Source: JAEXZL01 sp049943125 (lineage in GTDB: Bacteria; Bacillota; Clostridia; Clostridiales; Clostridiaceae). Taken from it: a stretch of 64,000 nt of DNA. Position numbers and translations under genes: made by a program. Shown one piece after another: positions 25,548-33,518 of the stretch. A model generated the notes under the pieces. That model did not search any database, was not told the DNA's origin, and saw only the letters and a program-made list of their open reading frames with translations. The stretch lies in NCBI RefSeq assembly GCF_049943125.1, contig NZ_CP188040.1:62001-126000 (forward strand), written 5' to 3'. The first letter of the stretch is position 1. Each line of letters begins with the position of its first letter.

Positions 25548-27101
25548 TTATTCTGCCCATTTAATATATTTACATTGAAGACCAACAAATTTATCATAGC
25601 CAGTGATTTCTAAACCTTTAGTAATAGCATAGCTCTTCTTTGGGTAGTAGATAGTAGCAAAGTATGCCTTCTCAGAAATATGCTTAAATGCACCATTAAG
25701 GGTCTCAGTTCTGCTCTCAGCATTCATATCCTTAGATTGAAGCTCAAACTGCTCATCTAACCATTCATCACTTATCTTAGCGAAGTTAACAGCTGCATCT
25801 GTTGCTGTGATAAGACTCATGTCATTTCCGTCTAAGCCCAGATTAATGTAGGTTGCCGCCATATTAAAGTTTCCGGCTCTTAAGTTTTCTATGAAAGCAC
25901 TATTTTCAAGGATTGTTATCTTAGTAGTAATTCCGATAGCTGCAAGATTTTCTTGTACAATTTCTGCTATTTTAGCAGTCTTACCTTCTCTGCAGTAAAG
26001 GGTATCTACAGTGAAGCCATTCTCGTATCCTGCTTCCTTCATAAGATCCTTTGCCTTTTCAACATCATATTCATAGGAAGGAATATCTTCGGACCAACCA
26101 TCCATGTTCTTATTAGCTGCACTATTGGCAAGCTCTCCTATACCTTCATCAGCTACGGTTAAGATTGATTCAGCATCTATAGCGTAGTTAACAGCCTTTC
26201 TTACTAATTCATTCTTGAATTCTTCTTGTCCATTATCACCTAGATTAAACATTACATAGTAGGACATACCACAATCATGAGAATATATATCTAAGTTTTC
26301 ATTTTCCTTTATGGAAGCCATGGAGCTAGCTGGGAAATCTCTAGAAATATTAAGCTCCCCTTTTTCAAGAGCAATAACCTGAGTATTAGCATCTGGAGTT
26401 ATCTTAAAGGTAACATTCTTTATACTTGGCTTAGGATTTCCATGATAATCCTCGAAAGCTTCTAAAACTACTCCAGTTGCTGAATCATAAGATACAAGCT
26501 TATATGGTCCACAGGAAACTACCTTTTCAGTAAAGCCTCCAAATTCTTTGTATGCTGCCTCAGAATAAACACTTATATATACACATAGCTGATTAAGGAA
26601 TGCAGCTGCTGGATAGTTAAGGTAAACATCTAGGGTATAATCATCAATTACCTTCCATTCCTTCATCATGTCTGCAGTAGCCGATTGATAGGAATAATAT
26701 TCATTAGAGATAAGATTAAAGGTAAATGCAATATCACTTGCCTTCACTTCAGTTCCATCGTGGAATTTTACTCCTTCCTTCACATGTAAGGTATACTTAC
26801 ATTCTTCATCATTCCATTCCCATGACTCAACAACGTTACCTACTATATTTCCATCCTGATCAAAGGTTAGAATCGGTTCATATATATTGGTAAGAACCTC
26901 GTTAGTAACAACATTTGATTGAGCAAAGATATCTAAGGTTTGTAGCTCACTAGATAAAGAAATAACCAGACTATCTTTATCTGTTATTAATGGATTCTTC
27001 CCTTCTTCACCTTCTGAACCGCTTGAACCACTAGAACAACCAGCAAAGAGTGCCATGGTAAGTGTTAAAGTGGTTAGCATGGCTAAAATTTTCTTACTCA
27101 T
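25548..27101 (-). CDS. oppA: Peptide ABC transporter substrate-binding lipoprotein
   Basis: A 517-residue SBP family 5 (OppA/DppA) lipoprotein that captures the solute outside the cell. It has a signal peptide ending at lipobox LFAGC (Cys22), a Ser/Gly/Glu linker, then ESWEWNDEECKYTLHVKEGVKFHDG in the typical SBP_bac_5 region. I start at the ATG with GGGGGAG before it, five codons inside the longest frame, so that the signal peptide begins MSKK. It lies between amidohydrolase B and the M24 gene. The substrate is unproven. Confidence 0.93.
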   Translation of the reverse strand: MSKKILAMLTTLTLTMALFAGCSSGSSGSEGEEGKNPLITDKDSLVISLSSELQTLDIFAQSNVVTNEVLTNIYEPILTFDQDGNIVGNVVESWEWNDEECKYTLHVKEGVKFHDGTEVKASDIAFTFNLISNEYYSYQSATADMMKEWKVIDDYTLDVYLNYPAAAFLNQLCVYISVYSEAAYKEFGGFTEKVVSCGPYKLVSYDSATGVVLEAFEDYHGNPKPSIKNVTFKITPDANTQVIALEKGELNISRDFPASSMASIKENENLDIYSHDCGMSYYVMFNLGDNGQEEFKNELVRKAVNYAIDAESILTVADEGIGELANSAANKNMDGWSEDIPSYEYDVEKAKDLMKEAGYENGFTVDTLYCREGKTAKIAEIVQENLAAIGITTKITILENSAFIENLRAGNFNMAATYINLGLDGNDMSLITATDAAVNFAKISDEWLDEQFELQSKDMNAESRTETLNGAFKHISEKAYFATIYYPKKSYAITKGLEITGYDKFVGLQCKYIKWAE

Positions 27102-27231
27102 AATTTTCTCCCCCATTCATGTAAAATTTTAAGTAAAAAGCTTAAATATTATTAATGATAGCCATGTCTTTTATTGACAACAGCTATGAATAATAAACAA
27201 ATAATGATTGATAAGTAATTACCTCATCTTT

Positions 27232-28470
27232 TCAGCAATTTTTATAGACTACTCCATCCTTCATAACAAATTTAACGTCCTTCATTACTGAGATATTTTC
27301 TATAGGATTATCATTAACAGCTATAATATCTGCAAGCTTTCCTTTTTCAATAGTTCCAACCTTATCCTCCCATTTAATAAGCTGAGAAGCAGTCTTTGTG
27401 GCAGAAAGTAATGCATCTACTGGGCTCAAACCTGCTTCATTTACCAAAAGCTCAAACTCTTCAGCCTGGGTACCATGATAAAGATATGGGGCACAAACAT
27501 CAGTACCAAAAGCAATCTTGACCCCTTTCTTATATGCCATATTTACATTTTTAGCATGAACTGATGTGCAGTACTTAGACTTTGCTATTACATTTTCAGC
27601 AATTTCTCCAGGCTTCATTTCATTTAACATCCTTCGTGTTACAATGAGAGTTGGGACCAAGTATGTTCCTTTCTCCACCATAAGGTCTGCAGTCTCTTCA
27701 TCTAAGAAGCTACCATGGTCAATGGATGTAACCCCTGCTCTTACAGCACAATTTATTCCTTCTCTTCCATGAGCATGTGTACAGGTTGTTTTACCTCTGA
27801 ATTCAGCTACCTCACAAATTGCTCTCATTTCTTCAAAGGTTAAATCTTGTGGACCAGGATCATCTCCTGGAGTCATAACACCAAAGGTGGACATGAACTT
27901 GATACAATCAGCTCCATATTTAAAATTCATCCTAGCAGCTTGTCTAGCTTCGTCTGGCCCACAAACGATAGCTCTAACGTTGTCTTTTCCTAAGCCTGAA
28001 TAAGGAGGTTGAAAATAATTGTCACCATGGCCTCCAACACCATGAATAGGAAGACCTGAAACCAGCATCCTTGGGCCCCAATGATAGCCTTGATTAATAG
28101 CATCTCTTATGGCAACATCTGCATAACCAGGACAACCAGCATCTCTTAAGGTTGTAAATCCAGCCATTAAATCATCTTGTACCCATTTAATCCCCTTAAC
28201 AGCATAAAAGGCGGGAGAGGTTGAGTATCTAACCAAATCATCCAGATCCTTAAAGCTACCATTGGCCCAGCAGTGAGTATGACAATCTATCAACCCAGGC
28301 ATCACAAATTTATCACTTAAGTCAATAACCTCATAATCGTCAAAATTACTAATTTGTGAAAGTGGAAGTACCTCTTCAATGATATTCCCAGAAACTATTA
28401 TTGCCATATTATCTTTTGTACTCTTATCCTCAGCAGAAAATAGTTTTGAGCATTTAATAAGTTTTTTCAT
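27232..28470 (-). CDS. Metal-dependent amidohydrolase, paralogue B
   Basis: A 412-residue amidohydrolase, first gene of the operon. It has HxH in DCHTHCWANG, Lys in GADCIKFMST, His in CTHAHGREG, and SIDHGSFLD and FGTDVCAP. It aligns with paralogue A over its full length (both start MKKLIKC-KLF and end FVMKDGVVYK). The two differ in the third-histidine loop (THAHG here, AHCIG in A) and around TPGDDPGP, suggesting different substrates. AGAGGTG precedes the ATG. The ~120-base leader runs from a good promoter. Confidence 0.88.
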   Translation of the reverse strand: MKKLIKCSKLFSAEDKSTKDNMAIIVSGNIIEEVLPLSQISNFDDYEVIDLSDKFVMPGLIDCHTHCWANGSFKDLDDLVRYSTSPAFYAVKGIKWVQDDLMAGFTTLRDAGCPGYADVAIRDAINQGYHWGPRMLVSGLPIHGVGGHGDNYFQPPYSGLGKDNVRAIVCGPDEARQAARMNFKYGADCIKFMSTFGVMTPGDDPGPQDLTFEEMRAICEVAEFRGKTTCTHAHGREGINCAVRAGVTSIDHGSFLDEETADLMVEKGTYLVPTLIVTRRMLNEMKPGEIAENVIAKSKYCTSVHAKNVNMAYKKGVKIAFGTDVCAPYLYHGTQAEEFELLVNEAGLSPVDALLSATKTASQLIKWEDKVGTIEKGKLADIIAVNDNPIENISVMKDVKFVMKDGVVYKNC

Positions 28471-28595
28471 ATTTCACCTCTAGTCTAGGACTGGTTTAAA
28501 CCATATAATCTAATAAACAGATATGTATATGTACAATATATAGGATTAAACCTTTTACCTATTTCTAAATATTTCGACAATTTATTTATGAATTT

Positions 28596-28624
28596 ATTCT
28601 AATACGACATATTATCTTTGTCAA
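28596..28624 (-). promoter_or_regulatory. Promoter of the opp/amidohydrolase operon
   Basis: On the minus strand, TTGACA (28619-28624), a 17-base spacer and TAGAAT (28596-28601). This puts the start about 120 bases before amidohydrolase B. The leader contains a palindrome GGTTTAAACC at 28493-28502 that could be an operator. Confidence 0.65.
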
Positions 28625-28682
28625 TAACTTCACAAATATTTATATTTTTAAATAAATTATTATTCGTTTTAATATTTTCTCA

Positions 28683-28691
28683 TGGTATAAT
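28683..28691 (+). promoter_or_regulatory. Extended -10 promoter of the omega-amidase gene
   Basis: TGGTATAAT on the plus strand, about 60 bases before the ATG, is a TGn-extended consensus -10. The -35 is weak. Confidence 0.55.
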
Positions 28692-28750
28692 TTATATATC
28701 TGGAATATTAAGACCTGCATAGAAGGATAAAAAATACAGGAGGTCAATAT

Positions 28751-29578
28751 ATGAAGCTTGGCATAATACAAATGGAGATTACTACAGATAAAGAAAATAA
28801 TATGAAGAAGGCACTTAGTGAAATTAGAAGCTTATCTGAAAAAGGTGCCGACATCGTTATTCTACCGGAGATGTTTAACTGTCCTTATAATATGAATTTT
28901 TTCTCCCAGTACGCTGAACCCTCAGAAGGAAAATGTTGGAGCTTATTAGCCAAGGCAGCTAAAGAAAATAATATATATCTCATAGCAGGCTCTATTCCTG
29001 AAATAGATGATCAGGGAAACATTTATAATACCTCCTATATCTTTGATAGAAATGGATTAGAGATTGGAAAGCATAGAAAAATACATCTCTTTGACATCAA
29101 TGTGCAAGGTGGCCAGAGGTTTATGGAGTCAGCTGTACTTACGGCAGGAGATAAGGTTACAATATTTGATTCAGAGTTCTGCAGAATCGGCGTTGCTATC
29201 TGCTATGACTATAGATTTCCTGAGCTTACTCGCCTTATGGTTGATCAGGGAGCTAAGATAATAATTATTCCTGCAGCCTTTAATATGACTACTGGCCCCG
29301 CCCATTGGGAGCTTCTCTTCAGACAGAGAGCTGTAGACAATCAGGTTTTTTCCATCGGAGTCGCACCCTCTCGTGATTATAACGCCTCCTATGTATCCTA
29401 CGGAAATTCTATAGTAGTATCTCCTTGGGGCGAGGTACTTTTAAGATTAGGCGAGGAAGAAGCTTCCGTCGTTATTGATATTGACTTAGCCATGGTTGAT
29501 AAGGTAAGAGCAGAGCTGCCTCTACTTAAGCATAGAAGACATGATTTATACAAGCTTATTGATAACAAGAATCCATAA
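28751..29578 (+). CDS. Nit2-like omega-amidase (carbon-nitrogen hydrolase)
   Basis: A 275-residue nitrilase-superfamily protein with the Glu-Lys-Cys triad Glu40 (LPEMFNCPYN), Lys110 (KHRKIHLFDI) and Cys151 (AICYDYRFPEL). FNMTTGPAHWELLFRQRAVDNQV is very like eukaryotic Nit2 and bacterial omega-amidases, which hydrolyse 2-oxoglutaramate and 2-oxosuccinamate made by glutamine/asparagine transaminases. It is divergent from the opp/amidohydrolase operon, with AGGAGG before the ATG. A substrate in the same pathway is possible but not shown. Confidence 0.88.
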   Translation: MKLGIIQMEITTDKENNMKKALSEIRSLSEKGADIVILPEMFNCPYNMNFFSQYAEPSEGKCWSLLAKAAKENNIYLIAGSIPEIDDQGNIYNTSYIFDRNGLEIGKHRKIHLFDINVQGGQRFMESAVLTAGDKVTIFDSEFCRIGVAICYDYRFPELTRLMVDQGAKIIIIPAAFNMTTGPAHWELLFRQRAVDNQVFSIGVAPSRDYNASYVSYGNSIVVSPWGEVLLRLGEEEASVVIDIDLAMVDKVRAELPLLKHRRHDLYKLIDNKNP

Positions 29579-29640
29579 ATATGTCTGTCACAAGCTATCT
29601 ATTCATAGTACTAAGATTTAATCATTTAACTAACAAGATA

Positions 29641-29692
29641 AAAGGAAACAGCATCATGAATATATTTTTTATTCATGATGCTGTTTCCTTTA
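29641..29692. terminator. Bidirectional terminator between omega-amidase and ABC exporter
   Basis: A long perfect stem (29641-29661 with 29671-29691) lies between two convergent genes and has T-rich loop and tail on each strand. Confidence 0.85.
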
Positions 29693-29706
29693 AACATCTT
29701 TACTTT

Positions 29707-31413
29707 TTAAGCTGTAATTGTAACAAGTGAGTAGAAGTACTCTTTTTTATCCATTAGCTCATCAAAGGTTCCCCTTTCACAGATACTACCATTCTTCATA
29801 ACATATATTCCATCAAACTTTTTTAATACACTCTCATCCAGCTTGTGAGTAACAATAATTCTTGTTAGGCCCTGTATATCTAGGACTGCATTTGTAACTG
29901 CAAAGGCCGTCTCATTATCTAAGGCTGCTGTTGCTTCATCCATCATCAGAACAGGAGTATTCCTAAGAAGGCTTCTTGCTATAGAAATCCTCTGTCTTTC
30001 ACCACCAGATAAGCCTCTACCATTTTCACCACAGGAATAATCGGCTCCCCGTTCAGCAATAAACTTACTAAGACCAGCCTTATCTATTGCTCCATTTACA
30101 ACTTCTTCATCAAAGGTTCTAAACATAGTAATATTACTCTTAAGGTCACTATCAAAGACAAATACATTTTGTTGAATTATACTGATAAGGTCATAAAGAG
30201 AATCAGTGTCGATGGTTTTCAGTTCTGTTCCATCTATGGCAATTCTTCCGGTATAATTTTCATAACTCCCCATAAGTAGCTGCAGAAGTGTTGATTTACC
30301 GCTTCCAGATCCTCCTACCACAGCATAGCTCTTTCCTGCTTCAAAGCAAGCATAGATATCTTTAAGGACTTCTTTTCCTTCCTCGTAGCTAAATGAGAGA
30401 TTCTCTATCTGAATTTTATCCTTAAGAATTGACTCAATCTTACTTCCTTCATGGCCAGAATTTTCTTCCATAATCATAGATAGCTTATCGATAAGTGCCA
30501 TGGAAGACTTAATTCCTGCTAGGTATTGTGGTACAGTTCTAATTGGCTCCATAACAGAATTCACCAAGTTTGTCATTATGAGTACTGTTCCCAGGGTTAT
30601 TTCTCCCTCAAAAGCAAGATAAGCACCAAAAAAGAATATCCCCATCTGAATCAAAGGATAACACAAATCATTACTAACAATAGAAATTTTATATGACATC
30701 CAGCGTCGAAAAAACTTTTTTTCTTCTGTTTTTTTATTTGTGTCATCAAAGAGCCTAACAGCCTCCTTCTCAGATTTAAAGCTCTTTATTACAGAAAACC
30801 CAGAAAGAAGGTCCTTTATGGTTCCTACCATGAACTCATTTTGATCACTGACCTCCCTCTCCTTCTCTGCAAGCTTATTCCCCATGAAGACTGATACTAA
30901 AATAGGAAGCGCACATAATACAAGCACCGCTACTGCCATGAGCCAGCTGTAAAGAAACATCATAATCAATGTGCAGATGAAAAGTACAATCTCATAGATT
31001 ACCAGCAGAATCTTATTTAAATAATTCTCCTCTATAGATCCCGCATCATTGGTGAGAACGGAGATATAACGGCTGGTATTTTCCTTCATAAAAGCACTGA
31101 TACTTTTTTCTGATAACTTCGAAAACACCAGGGACTTATACTGGTACAAGGCCCTTTGAACAAACCTTGCTCTGCTCCAGTACATCAGCGCACTCTGTCC
31201 TAATGATAATACTAATATTACCACAGCAATTTTTACCAATTCCCACAGCTGATTTATGGTGCCACCACTTACAATATCAAGAACTTCACCCAGCATCCAG
31301 GAATAAAAAAGATATGTTCCAACAGTGGTAAGGAGGGTTAATAATGCCACTGTAAAGAGCAGCTTATTCCCTGTATAAAATGCCTTAATATATGATTTTC
31401 TCTTATTTTTCAT
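29707..31413 (-). CDS. ABC exporter (fused membrane and ATPase domains)
   Basis: A 568-residue half-transporter. About six membrane helices (20-300) are followed by the ATPase domain with Walker A VVGGSGSGKSTLLQ, signature GRGLSGGERQRISIA, Walker B VLMMDEATAALD and the H-loop IVTHKLDES. It probably works as a dimer that exports peptides, lipids or drugs. It overlaps the 3' end of the XRE regulator by 11 bases, so the regulator and exporter are one unit. AGGAGG precedes the ATG. The substrate is not indicated. Confidence 0.9.
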   Translation of the reverse strand: MKNKRKSYIKAFYTGNKLLFTVALLTLLTTVGTYLFYSWMLGEVLDIVSGGTINQLWELVKIAVVILVLSLGQSALMYWSRARFVQRALYQYKSLVFSKLSEKSISAFMKENTSRYISVLTNDAGSIEENYLNKILLVIYEIVLFICTLIMMFLYSWLMAVAVLVLCALPILVSVFMGNKLAEKEREVSDQNEFMVGTIKDLLSGFSVIKSFKSEKEAVRLFDDTNKKTEEKKFFRRWMSYKISIVSNDLCYPLIQMGIFFFGAYLAFEGEITLGTVLIMTNLVNSVMEPIRTVPQYLAGIKSSMALIDKLSMIMEENSGHEGSKIESILKDKIQIENLSFSYEEGKEVLKDIYACFEAGKSYAVVGGSGSGKSTLLQLLMGSYENYTGRIAIDGTELKTIDTDSLYDLISIIQQNVFVFDSDLKSNITMFRTFDEEVVNGAIDKAGLSKFIAERGADYSCGENGRGLSGGERQRISIARSLLRNTPVLMMDEATAALDNETAFAVTNAVLDIQGLTRIIVTHKLDESVLKKFDGIYVMKNGSICERGTFDELMDKKEYFYSLVTITA

Positions 31414-32272
31414 TCTTCTGAACCTCCTGATGAATGTAAGGAGTTTTACGTGTATCCCAGCCTACTACCCAGCTATCATTTTTTTCCATAAACCATCTAG
31501 CAAAGATTAAAAAAGGAATAAAACCTCCATTATTATGAACAATATAAGCTGGTACTGTTTTATCCTCTAGCTCTAAATTTCTTTTTCTTAACAAATTGAC
31601 TTCCTCAAGTTCGCTTAAAATTAGCTCGGACTCATCTAATTCGAGACCTAGCCGCTTTGCAATTGTTATAGCTATATAATAATTTTCACCATTATTATAT
31701 AAATACTTAAGTACAGAGAAACAACCTGGCCTCCCCAAGACCTGAAATAACTTCTGGTATTCATTATCAGAGCTTATATAGGAAGCAAAGCCAGCTTTAG
31801 GCTCTGGGAAGACTCCCCAGAAGTGAAAATCCTCCGCAGGTACTCCTAAAGCCATGCCATATTCCGTGAGAACACAGCTCCTCATCCACATAGGAGCCTT
31901 TTCTGTCATTACTTTTTCCATGGACCTCTCAAGATACTTCATATCCTTCATATTAGCAATGGCTTTTATGGCAATCCAAAACACTTCACTGATATATTCA
32001 AGCTGCTGTTCCCTGGGAAGAGCTATAACCCGGTTGTACATTAGCTCCTTCAAATCCACAGCTTCACCAGTATTTCTTCCAAAAAGCGCGTCTATGTTGA
32101 CCCCTAATGTATCCGCTATAGCTGGAAGAAGAAAAATATCTGGTGTACCACCACATTCCCAGCGGGAAACCGCCTGAGTTGTTACTCCTATTTTCTTTCC
32201 TAACTCCTCCTGTGTCATCCCCCTATGCTTTCTATATTTTGCAATCAAATCTCCAATAGCCTTCTCTCCCAT
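31403..32272 (-). CDS. XRE-family regulator upstream of the exporter
   Basis: A 289-residue regulator. An N-terminal XRE helix-turn-helix (GMTQEELGKKIGVTTQAVSRWECGG) is followed by a ~210-residue domain of unknown type with a winged-helix-like segment (FSVLKYLYNNGENYYIAITIAKRLG). I use the ATG six bases after GGAGG; the longer reading frame begins at a TTG inside that site. Its gene overlaps the exporter gene. Palindromes just upstream (32285-32303 and 32311-32326) suggest autoregulation. Confidence 0.88.
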   Translation of the reverse strand: MGEKAIGDLIAKYRKHRGMTQEELGKKIGVTTQAVSRWECGGTPDIFLLPAIADTLGVNIDALFGRNTGEAVDLKELMYNRVIALPREQQLEYISEVFWIAIKAIANMKDMKYLERSMEKVMTEKAPMWMRSCVLTEYGMALGVPAEDFHFWGVFPEPKAGFASYISSDNEYQKLFQVLGRPGCFSVLKYLYNNGENYYIAITIAKRLGLELDESELILSELEEVNLLRKRNLELEDKTVPAYIVHNNGGFIPFLIFARWFMEKNDSWVVGWDTRKTPYIHQEVQKNEK

Positions 32273-32284
32273 AATATTCCTCCA

Positions 32285-32326
32285 ATTCAATTATTAATTG
32301 AATATTAACACAATTAACAATTGAAT
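32285..32326. promoter_or_regulatory. Two palindromes before the XRE gene
   Basis: A perfect palindrome ATTCAATTA-T-TAATTGAAT (32285-32303) directly upstream of the XRE ribosome site, and a second CAATT-AAC-AATTG plus AAT (32311-32326). Both share ATTCAATT. They are candidate operators of the XRE protein. Confidence 0.5.
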
Positions 32327-32446
32327 ACAATATAGGTATTATTTACTAAATTCAACGTATAGTTGATATAGTAAAATATAAATTAAAATACATAGAAATA
32401 AGCCTGTTAATTTTTGTATTTTATTTAATAAATAGTTATTTTCATC

Positions 32447-32478
32447 TTGACTATGGAAATTAAATTGTATACAATTTA
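32447..32478 (+). promoter_or_regulatory. gpx-ohrR promoter with overlapping OhrR operator
   Basis: TTGACT (32447-32452), a 17-base spacer and TACAAT (32470-32475). A perfect 18-base palindrome TAAATTGTA/TACAATTTA (32461-32478) covers the -10. This is very like the OhrR box TACAATT-AATTGTA of Bacillus. Repressor bound here would block RNA polymerase. Confidence 0.75.
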
Positions 32479-32537
32479 ATTATTAACAATTTATATAAAT
32501 CTAGTTAATTTATAAACAATTAAATGGGAGGATACAA

Positions 32538-33011
32538 ATGAATATGTATAGCTTAAAAGTAAAGGATGCACAGGGAAATATAGTAGATATGAAGGATTAT
32601 CAGGGTAAGGTTCTACTAATTGTTAACACTGCTACAGGCTGTGGCTTTACCCCACAGTATGACGGACTTCAAAATTTATATGATAAGTATAAAAATCAAG
32701 GCTTCGAAATATTAGACTTTCCCTGCAATCAATTCGGAAACCAGGCCCCTGGTACAGAGGAAGAGATAGTGAATTTCTGCAAGATAAACTTTAGTACAAC
32801 CTTTAAGCAATTTTCTAAGGTTGATGTCAATGGAGATAAGGAAGATCCCCTTTTTACCTATTTAAAATCACAAAAAAGTGGATTAATGGGCAGCGCTATC
32901 AAATGGAACTTCACAAAATTCTTAGTAGATCGTAATGGCAGGGTAATTGAGAGATATGCACCAGCAACAGCACCAGAAAAAATAGAAGATAAAATTAAAG
33001 AGCTTATATAA
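32538..33011 (+). CDS. Glutathione-peroxidase family thiol peroxidase
   Basis: A 157-residue Gpx/BsaA-type peroxidase that reduces hydrogen or organic peroxides, probably with thioredoxin. It has NTATGCGFTPQYDGLQ with peroxidatic Cys35 in place of selenocysteine, FPCNQFGNQ with the resolving/active-site Gln, and WNFTKFLVDRNG with the conserved Trp-Asn. GGGAGG precedes the ATG. It is the first gene of an operon with OhrR. Confidence 0.95.
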   Translation: MNMYSLKVKDAQGNIVDMKDYQGKVLLIVNTATGCGFTPQYDGLQNLYDKYKNQGFEILDFPCNQFGNQAPGTEEEIVNFCKINFSTTFKQFSKVDVNGDKEDPLFTYLKSQKSGLMGSAIKWNFTKFLVDRNGRVIERYAPATAPEKIEDKIKELI

Positions 33012-33034
33012 AGAATAAAAAGGAGGTAGATGAT

Positions 33035-33475
33035 ATGGACAAAAATTATGCCCCGCTAAAGCTTGAAAATCAAATATGCTTCCCCCTTTACGCCGTATCT
33101 AAAGAAGTTATAAAAAAATATAAACCATATCTCGATCCCCTGGGACTAACCTACACTCAATATATTACTATGATGGTAATGTGGGAAAAGGAGACTATCA
33201 ATGTGAAAGAACTAGGAGAAGCTCTTTATCTAGACTCAGGAACCTTAACCCCTCTTTTAAAAAAGCTGGAGGCAAAAGGTTTTATTACAAGAACCCGTTC
33301 CAGAGAAGATGAAAGAACTCTATGTGTAGAGCTTACTGCTAATGGTAAGGAACTGAGAGATAAACTCCTTCCCATTCCTGAACAAATAGCTAGCTGTATT
33401 CCATTAAATCATGATGAAGCCTTACAGCTATACACACTACTTCACAAGCTCCTCAATAAATTAGAAAACTCCTGA
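33035..33475 (+). CDS. ohrR: OhrR-type MarR organic-peroxide sensor
   Basis: A 146-residue MarR-family repressor of the OhrR type. The peroxide-sensing Cys15 lies in NQICFPLYA, matching the conserved N-terminal Cys. The winged helix has LDSGTLTPLLKKLEAKGFITRTRSREDERTL. Only this Cys is present near the N-terminus. It follows the peroxidase gene by 23 bases with AAGGAGG, and its operator overlaps the operon promoter, so oxidation should derepress both genes. Confidence 0.93.
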   Translation: MDKNYAPLKLENQICFPLYAVSKEVIKKYKPYLDPLGLTYTQYITMMVMWEKETINVKELGEALYLDSGTLTPLLKKLEAKGFITRTRSREDERTLCVELTANGKELRDKLLPIPEQIASCIPLNHDEALQLYTLLHKLLNKLENS

Positions 33476-33500
33476 ACTTAACGGTTCAGGAGTTTTCTAT
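33463..33500. terminator. Terminator spanning the ohrR stop
   Basis: GAAAACTCCTGAAC pairs with GTTCAGGAGTTTTC. The ohrR stop codon lies inside the left arm, and a T-rich tail follows on both strands. Confidence 0.85.
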
Positions 33501-33518
33501 ATTATTTCATTAAATTTA

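Noticed and set aside
32538..33011. Selenocysteine glutathione peroxidase
   Set aside because: The active-site codon encodes Cys (TGC), no in-frame TGA or SECIS is needed.
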